Positions 59,597 to 64,000 of a stretch of 64,000 bases of DNA are shown here, in pieces. This DNA comes from SZUA-22 sp963751695 (GTDB lineage: Bacteria; Bacteroidota; Ignavibacteria; Ignavibacteriales; Melioribacteraceae). The position numbers were made by a program, and so were the translations under genes. The stretch lies in the NCBI GenBank assembly GCA_963751695.1, contig CAVVVP010000005.1:248001-312000 (forward strand), given 5' to 3'. The stretch's first letter is position 1; the number at the start of each line of letters is the position of its first letter. The notes under the pieces were generated by a model that searched no databases, was not told the origin of the DNA, and saw only the letters and a program-made list of their open reading frames with translations.

Positions 59597-61372
59597 TTAT
59601 TTTGTAATCTCAAAACTATCACGCACCTCACCTTCAGAATTGTAGGTTTTCATTGTGAGTTTCTTCCCATCAATATCAAACTTTTGATAAAAGTATTCAC
59701 CGTCAAACCTTACTTCCACAAAGTCTCTATCCTCCATCTTCCGACTACGGTTTGGAATGGCTATCGAGATCAGATAAACTGTTCCTTCAGATGGACTTTC
59801 CACTGGTTTTTGAGCATACATTGGTTTTGAGCGCATGTAGTAGTGAACATGCCCACTCATTACCATATCCACATGATATTTATCAAAGAGTTCTCCCCAC
59901 TCTTTTCTTATCACCGGATAATCTTCTTCGTAAGAATACGGCGGAAAATGAAACATCGCAAATTTCCATTGAGCATTGCTATTCTTTAGCTGTTCTTCTA
60001 TCCATTTCGTTTGTTCTTTAATTGGCATTGTTGAAGCGATCATAAGGTATAATGTGTTACTGTATTCAAAGCTATATGAATATTCAGGGATTATATTCTC
60101 AGGTCCATTTTTTGGAAGATCAAACAGATCGGTATACATCCAAGCACCAAGTCCATCTTGATCATCGTGATTACCTAGAGTGCTCATCAATGGTCTATTC
60201 TTAATAACTTCAGCAGAATATTGAAACAATTGATCCCAGTCATCTCTGAATAAACCAGTACTGACAATATCTCCGCCAATTGAATAGAATGCTGATTCTG
60301 GAAATCTTTTATATGCATCATTAATTAATTTACCCCAATGAGGAGAACGATGAGTATCTCCAAAATAGACGAATGAAAATGGAGCTGGAGAAATTGGTGC
60401 GGTCTTGAATTCTGCGATTTCACTCCAAATATTCTGTGCTGGATCACCAACTTTGTAAGAATAGGTCGTATTGGGTTTTAAATTATCTAATGTAGCAGTA
60501 TATCGATTAATATATCTATCGTTTTGTAAAAGTCTATCTTCTATTATTTTTACTTTGGCTTGCTTTTTTAATCCCTCAGATTCTACTGCCCCTTTATTCC
60601 AGTATTTCACAACACCATCTTCAGTACTTGTGTTTGTTCTCCATTGAATACTTTGGGTTGTTGTTGGATCTTCACCCCAAGTCAGCATTATCTGATCAGG
60701 TTTATTTGATGATGGAAACATAGTTCTACGAAATGCCCCTACAAGATGAGCTTCTCTTGCTCTACCACGTATTGTTGTCAAAATTTTTCCACCTATCAAA
60801 TCGCTTGGGACTTCTTCTAAAACGAGTTCATCCCAGTCGTGGTATGTAAATGCACCAACTTTCATTTCTGCTACATACTGATTTTCTGGATAAAAATTAG
60901 AGAGAATCAACTCTTTATTTTTCTCTATTGAAGAGACTGAAACAAAATAGTGAGGTCTATTCTGATCAAAACCATTTATTCCAAGTTCAACTTTTCCAGA
61001 TTCAAATTTCTTACTCCAAACTTCGTAAGTATAATTTTCATTTTTAACGATCATCTCCGTTTTTTGGAAACCGGAAGGTTCAAACCAAAATGGAACTACT
61101 TTCTGATTTTTATCCCTCATTACGTATACAATAGAAGAAACATTGATATCGAATTTCCAATATTCGGTTGATAAGACTTCTAGATCATTATCTGAAAATA
61201 ATTCCATCACATTTTGATCTTTAAGGGATGCTAATTGCTCCGGTGTCATCGTTTTGTACATTTCAGTTACAACGCGATCTATCACTGATTTAACAGAATT
61301 GTGATTTTGGCTAAAAACTTGAAGGTAAGAAAATAAGAATAGAATTGATATTTTAAAAAGGAATTTTGACAT
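59597..61372 (-). CDS. Secreted metallophosphoesterase with purple-acid-phosphatase-like N-terminal domain
   Basis: This 591-residue protein has a signal peptide (1-21, VFS/Q). Residues ~20-205 match nothing I recognise. A purple-acid-phosphatase-type fibronectin-like domain follows (~220-325; MLTWGEDPTTTQSIQWRTNT). The calcineurin-like domain shows FGDTH, GGDIVSTG, LGNHDD and SGHVHYY, the metal-binding motifs of the family. It would cleave a phosphoester outside the cytoplasm. As first gene of the seven-gene operon it may release phosphate from a phosphorylated sugar or inositol compound later oxidised by the dehydrogenases. The substrate is not evident. Confidence 0.9.
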   Translation of the reverse strand: MSKFLFKISILFLFSYLQVFSQNHNSVKSVIDRVVTEMYKTMTPEQLASLKDQNVMELFSDNDLEVLSTEYWKFDINVSSIVYVMRDKNQKVVPFWFEPSGFQKTEMIVKNENYTYEVWSKKFESGKVELGINGFDQNRPHYFVSVSSIEKNKELILSNFYPENQYVAEMKVGAFTYHDWDELVLEEVPSDLIGGKILTTIRGRAREAHLVGAFRRTMFPSSNKPDQIMLTWGEDPTTTQSIQWRTNTSTEDGVVKYWNKGAVESEGLKKQAKVKIIEDRLLQNDRYINRYTATLDNLKPNTTYSYKVGDPAQNIWSEIAEFKTAPISPAPFSFVYFGDTHRSPHWGKLINDAYKRFPESAFYSIGGDIVSTGLFRDDWDQLFQYSAEVIKNRPLMSTLGNHDDQDGLGAWMYTDLFDLPKNGPENIIPEYSYSFEYSNTLYLMIASTMPIKEQTKWIEEQLKNSNAQWKFAMFHFPPYSYEEDYPVIRKEWGELFDKYHVDMVMSGHVHYYMRSKPMYAQKPVESPSEGTVYLISIAIPNRSRKMEDRDFVEVRFDGEYFYQKFDIDGKKLTMKTYNSEGEVRDSFEITK

Positions 61373-61392
61373 AAATCTACTCGTTTGTTTTT

Positions 61393-61424
61393 TAAAAATA
61401 TATCATGTTTTTGATAAATACAAA
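61393..61424 (-). promoter_or_regulatory. Candidate promoter of the seven-gene sugar operon
   Basis: Read on the minus strand: TTTG (61421-61424), 20 bases, then TATTTTTA (61393-61400), which matches TAnnTTTG except for the last base. The first gene starts 20 bases further on. The spacing matches Bacteroidota primary-sigma promoters. No operator-like repeat was seen. Confidence 0.5.
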
Positions 61425-61536
61425 CGTTTTCCTAACAATATTTAATTTTTCTTGAATTTGTATAATTCTGATGCAAATTTCAGTAAAGTCAATTTATAGA
61501 TATACAATTATCGATATAAATTATTGAGAGAAAATT

Positions 61537-61566
61537 CTGAAGTACAGTTCAACAACTGTACTTCAG
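61537..61566 (-). terminator. Intrinsic terminator after the C45-type gene
   Basis: A perfect 13-bp stem (CTGAAGTACAGTT with AACTGTACTTCAG) encloses a 4-base loop. On the minus strand AATTTTCTCTC follows. It lies 30 bases after the stop codon and separates this gene from the sugar operon. Confidence 0.8.
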
Positions 61567-61596
61567 ATCAATATTGGGAAAGAGGAAGTAAAAAAA

Positions 61597-62736
61597 TTAG
61601 TTGAGGTAGTCGTTCAAATTAACGTAGATATAATCCGTTTTACTTGCATCCGTCATTCCCTCTGCATAAGCAACCCACATTTCGAGTGTGGAAGCATTAT
61701 ATACAATATTCATTAAGTTACCCCCTTCATCAGCAACATCTTTTGAAAGTTGGATCATTTTTTCTGCATTGAATTTTCCCATGTTGTCGCTCAATGATGC
61801 AAAAGCAACTTCATTATCCATCGTATAATAAATGCAGTCCTTCATGATATTTGGAGCTACATTATCACTCTGATCATCATCCTTCCAGATTGTTAACTTA
61901 ACTTCATCTGGAGTAGAGACTAAAATTTTCGCTGCTCCCATAGTCTCTTTTTTTCCATCACTTACATAAAGATAATATCGTTTAATCAGCTTTGCACTCT
62001 TAATCATATTCAGAGTCTGATCTTGTGTTTTGGAATCGTAAAGGATCGTTCTAAAAATCAATGAGAAATGAATTCCATCAAGATCATATGGATACTCTGA
62101 AGAAGGTGAAGCTCCTTTTTCCCCTAATACAATCCCTTGAGCATTCATTCCGGTATGTGATCCGATGTATCCAGCAAATGTTGGATTTACATGAGCAACC
62201 CCATTACTTGGCTTATAAACAACAATGACAGGATATTCCTGAAGTTTTGCTTCCATCGTAAAATCCAGATTTCGGATATGGAATAGATCACCAGTTTCTG
62301 TTGCATCACCCCATACAGCGACTCCACTACATGCGTACGATGAAATTACTGGAACCATATGGGCACGTATTAACTCTTCCATTGCAAGCTCTGATCCGTC
62401 AGCTAATCCTTTCATCTCTTCAACAAATCTTTTGTCAATATAAGGTAGCATAGTTTTCCAAGCATTGTCAAGATTTTCATTACTGTACTTTTCATCATGT
62501 GCCCGTGCCAGGCCCAAATAATTATTCATACACTTATGAACGGCTTCTTTTGTCGCTTTACCTAATTGATATCCCATTTCATATGGTGTTCCGCTTACTA
62601 CAACTACGGGAATATTTTTTGCTTCATTTTTAACCTCAAAAACCGAAGCAGTTGTCTCTTCTGTGTTCTCTTTATTCTGCGAACAAGAAAGCCCAATAAA
62701 TAGAATAAGAAGCGAGATAAAAATATTTCTAATCAT
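61597..62736 (-). CDS. C45-type (N-terminal nucleophile) acyltransferase/amidase lipoprotein
   Basis: The start at 62736 (MIRNIFISLL) is chosen: GAGGGAAAG precedes it and a lipobox follows (LIGLSC, C18). An ATG at 62793 would place 19 extra codons across the terminator of the preceding gene. The 379-residue protein belongs to the C45/acid-ceramidase-like group that cleaves amide bonds. The probable nucleophile is C136 in SYACSGVAVWGD, followed by IRNLDFTM, the conserved Arg-Asn-Asp stretch, and later GYIGSHTGMNAQG. In classical members autocatalytic cleavage exposes the Cys. The substrate is unknown (N-acyl amides or similar). Confidence 0.85.
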   Translation of the reverse strand: MIRNIFISLLILFIGLSCSQNKENTEETTASVFEVKNEAKNIPVVVVSGTPYEMGYQLGKATKEAVHKCMNNYLGLARAHDEKYSNENLDNAWKTMLPYIDKRFVEEMKGLADGSELAMEELIRAHMVPVISSYACSGVAVWGDATETGDLFHIRNLDFTMEAKLQEYPVIVVYKPSNGVAHVNPTFAGYIGSHTGMNAQGIVLGEKGASPSSEYPYDLDGIHFSLIFRTILYDSKTQDQTLNMIKSAKLIKRYYLYVSDGKKETMGAAKILVSTPDEVKLTIWKDDDQSDNVAPNIMKDCIYYTMDNEVAFASLSDNMGKFNAEKMIQLSKDVADEGGNLMNIVYNASTLEMWVAYAEGMTDASKTDYIYVNLNDYLN

Positions 62737-62759
62737 CTTTCCCTCAGTGTTTTTATTAC

Positions 62760-62790
62760 AAAAAAAACGGGATCTAATAATTAGATCCCG
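62760..62790 (-). terminator. Strong intrinsic terminator after the T9SS protein gene
   Basis: CGGGATCTAA and TTAGATCCCG form a 10-bp stem with a 3-base loop (62768-62790). On the minus strand it is followed directly by eight T (62767-62760). It lies 21 bases after the stop of the gene at 62812. Confidence 0.92.
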
Positions 62791-62811
62791 CATTTAAAAT
62801 TTCTGATACTA

Positions 62812-63957
62812 TTATTTTATTAGCATCATTTTTCTAACTTGCATAAAGTTGTTAGCTTCGATTCTATAGAAATAAATTCCGGAAGTCATCTTAGTGGCAT
62901 CCCATGTAACTTCGTGCAGTCCTGCACTCATTTCTCCATTAACCAGTTCTGAAACAACCTGTCCTAGAGCATTTACAACTGTCAATTTAACTTGAGAATT
63001 TACTGGTAACGCAAATTGGATATTTGTTGTAGGATTAAATGGGTTAGGATAGTTTGCCATAAGTTCGAATTCTGATGGAAGCGAAGTAACCTTATCTTCT
63101 ACACCTACTGCTCCACCTGTACTTCTAACAACAATATTATCAATCTCAAATTGATCGGTAGCTTCAGGTACTGATCCAATCATAGCAAATTGAGTAAAAG
63201 TTCCTGAAACTCTAGCATCTGGATCAGTTCCTTCAAGCAACCATATATCTTCTTCATCAGATAAGTCACCTTCCCAGATTTTCATTTTTAGTTGATCTTC
63301 ATAAAGATAGAATTTTACCCAGTATGGTATATTAAGTTCAACTTCAAAATCTTGAGTAGCAGCAAAATATGTCCAAGTGTCAGGATTTAAAAAGTCATAT
63401 TGTGCACCACCTTCTTCTACGCCAAGAACACGAGTAATTGCAATATCATTAGTTAAAGGGCTAATAAATACTTGATAAGCTCCTTCCTCTGTAGGATCGG
63501 AATCTGGGTAGGATTCTGATGTATCTCTTTGAATCATTCTTGTTGCGCATGAAAAGAATGTTGATGTGATTACTTTAAAATTCACATTGAACGTAATTTC
63601 AACATTCGGTGCACCTTTGCTTGAATCAACTAGAAGCATATGGCCTCTATCTGAATCAGCAGTATCAATTTCTGGACATCCATTTGACTGCATAACAACA
63701 GCACCAACAAAACTTGAGAAATTACCAGTTTGTAAAAATGCCGTACCATCCTCAGTTTGAGAAACTATAGCACCTGCAAGTCCATCACTTTCATCGTAGT
63801 ACATCCAGCCAACATCTACTAAGCAGCCAGGATCTGCGGCGGTATCTTCGAAGCGGTCTTCCCAAAGAATTTCTCCAACCTCCTGTGCAAATGCGAAACT
63901 GCTTATTAGAAGAAAAGCTCCTAAAAAAGCACCTATTGTTTTGTAATTAGTGTTCAT
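62812..63957 (-). CDS. Secreted protein with type IX secretion C-terminal sorting domain
   Basis: This 381-residue protein has a signal peptide (1-24, FAFA/QE). Residues ~28-285 form a beta-rich region that looks like a concanavalin/LamG-type sandwich (EILWEDRFEDTAADPG; FEIDNIVVRSTGG at its end). No catalytic motif was recognised. Residues ~295-381 are the Por/T9SS type A sorting domain: ELMANYPNPFNPTTNIQF, VVNALGQVV, GLHEVTWDA, SGIYFYRIE, MLIK. It would be exported, then passed across the outer membrane by T9SS and anchored or released. AAGGAG precedes the ATG. It is a single-gene unit with its own terminator. Confidence 0.92.
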   Translation of the reverse strand: MNTNYKTIGAFLGAFLLISSFAFAQEVGEILWEDRFEDTAADPGCLVDVGWMYYDESDGLAGAIVSQTEDGTAFLQTGNFSSFVGAVVMQSNGCPEIDTADSDRGHMLLVDSSKGAPNVEITFNVNFKVITSTFFSCATRMIQRDTSESYPDSDPTEEGAYQVFISPLTNDIAITRVLGVEEGGAQYDFLNPDTWTYFAATQDFEVELNIPYWVKFYLYEDQLKMKIWEGDLSDEEDIWLLEGTDPDARVSGTFTQFAMIGSVPEATDQFEIDNIVVRSTGGAVGVEDKVTSLPSEFELMANYPNPFNPTTNIQFALPVNSQVKLTVVNALGQVVSELVNGEMSAGLHEVTWDATKMTSGIYFYRIEANNFMQVRKMMLIK

Positions 63958-64000
63958 ATTGACTCCTTGTGTTAATGAATAAAAAAGTTATAATTATTTT

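Noticed and set aside
62737..62793. N-terminal 19-codon extension of the C45-type protein
   Set aside because: This stretch is the hairpin and T-run of the preceding gene's terminator; the ATG at 62736 has a ribosome site and a lipobox behind it.

Overview
The window is a low-GC (about one third G+C by eye) bacterial chromosomal segment. It most likely comes from the Bacteroidota/FCB group, and Ignavibacteria fits best. Grounds: a C-terminal type IX secretion sorting domain with a YPNPFNPTT motif (62.8-64.0 kb), candidate promoters of the TTTG/TAnnTTTG kind, propeller sensors ending in Y_Y_Y domains, and twin-arginine Gfo/Idh/MocA plus DUF1080 sugar genes. No phage, insertion sequence or CRISPR array was seen.

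Region 1, 1-39.6 kb, all on the minus strand, is a very large signalling array. It holds eight paralogous 1094-1275-residue membrane receptors: signal peptide, periplasmic Reg_prop beta-propeller, Y_Y_Y domain, one membrane helix, coiled coil, and a cytoplasmic SpoIIE/RsbU-type PP2C serine phosphatase. Five of them carry the same unnamed ~135-residue module between propeller blades. Between the second and third receptor is an island of three tandem FIST sensor proteins, a soluble coiled-coil PP2C phosphatase and an EthD-like protein. At the low-coordinate end is a multi-GAF protein cut by the window edge. At the upstream end (37.2-39.6 kb) is a partner-switching set: RsbW-like kinase, STAS anti-anti-sigma protein and GAF-PP2C phosphatase. 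The natural reading is a partner-switching network in which many receptors act by dephosphorylating STAS proteins. That wiring is inference.

Region 2, 39.7-52.7 kb, is mostly housekeeping: a Na/Pi cotransporter with a PhoU-like tail (-), yidD (+), topA (-), pyrE with a TPR protein, a DUF3298 lipoprotein and an alanyl-tRNA editing protein (+), a multi-receiver protein whose histidine-kinase core looks catalytically dead (+), gltX, glnS and tRNA-Leu(CAA) (+).

Region 3, 52.7-64.0 kb, minus strand: a YbaK-type deacylase; a seven-gene operon (metallophosphoesterase, two DUF1080 hydrolases, two Tat-exported Gfo/Idh/MocA oxidoreductases, DUF6807, DoxX) suited to periplasmic 3-keto-sugar metabolism; a C45-type N-terminal-nucleophile lipoprotein; and a secreted T9SS substrate with a strong terminator.

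Sequence quality matters here. Five otherwise intact genes, including the essential gltX and glnS, are each broken by one single-base frameshift, at least four of them in homopolymers. About ten more frameshifts are packed into the 2.4-kb RsbW/STAS/RsbU set. The scattered ones look like sequencing errors. The cluster is either a badly covered stretch or real decay. Coordinates below merge the pieces where the reading frames join.
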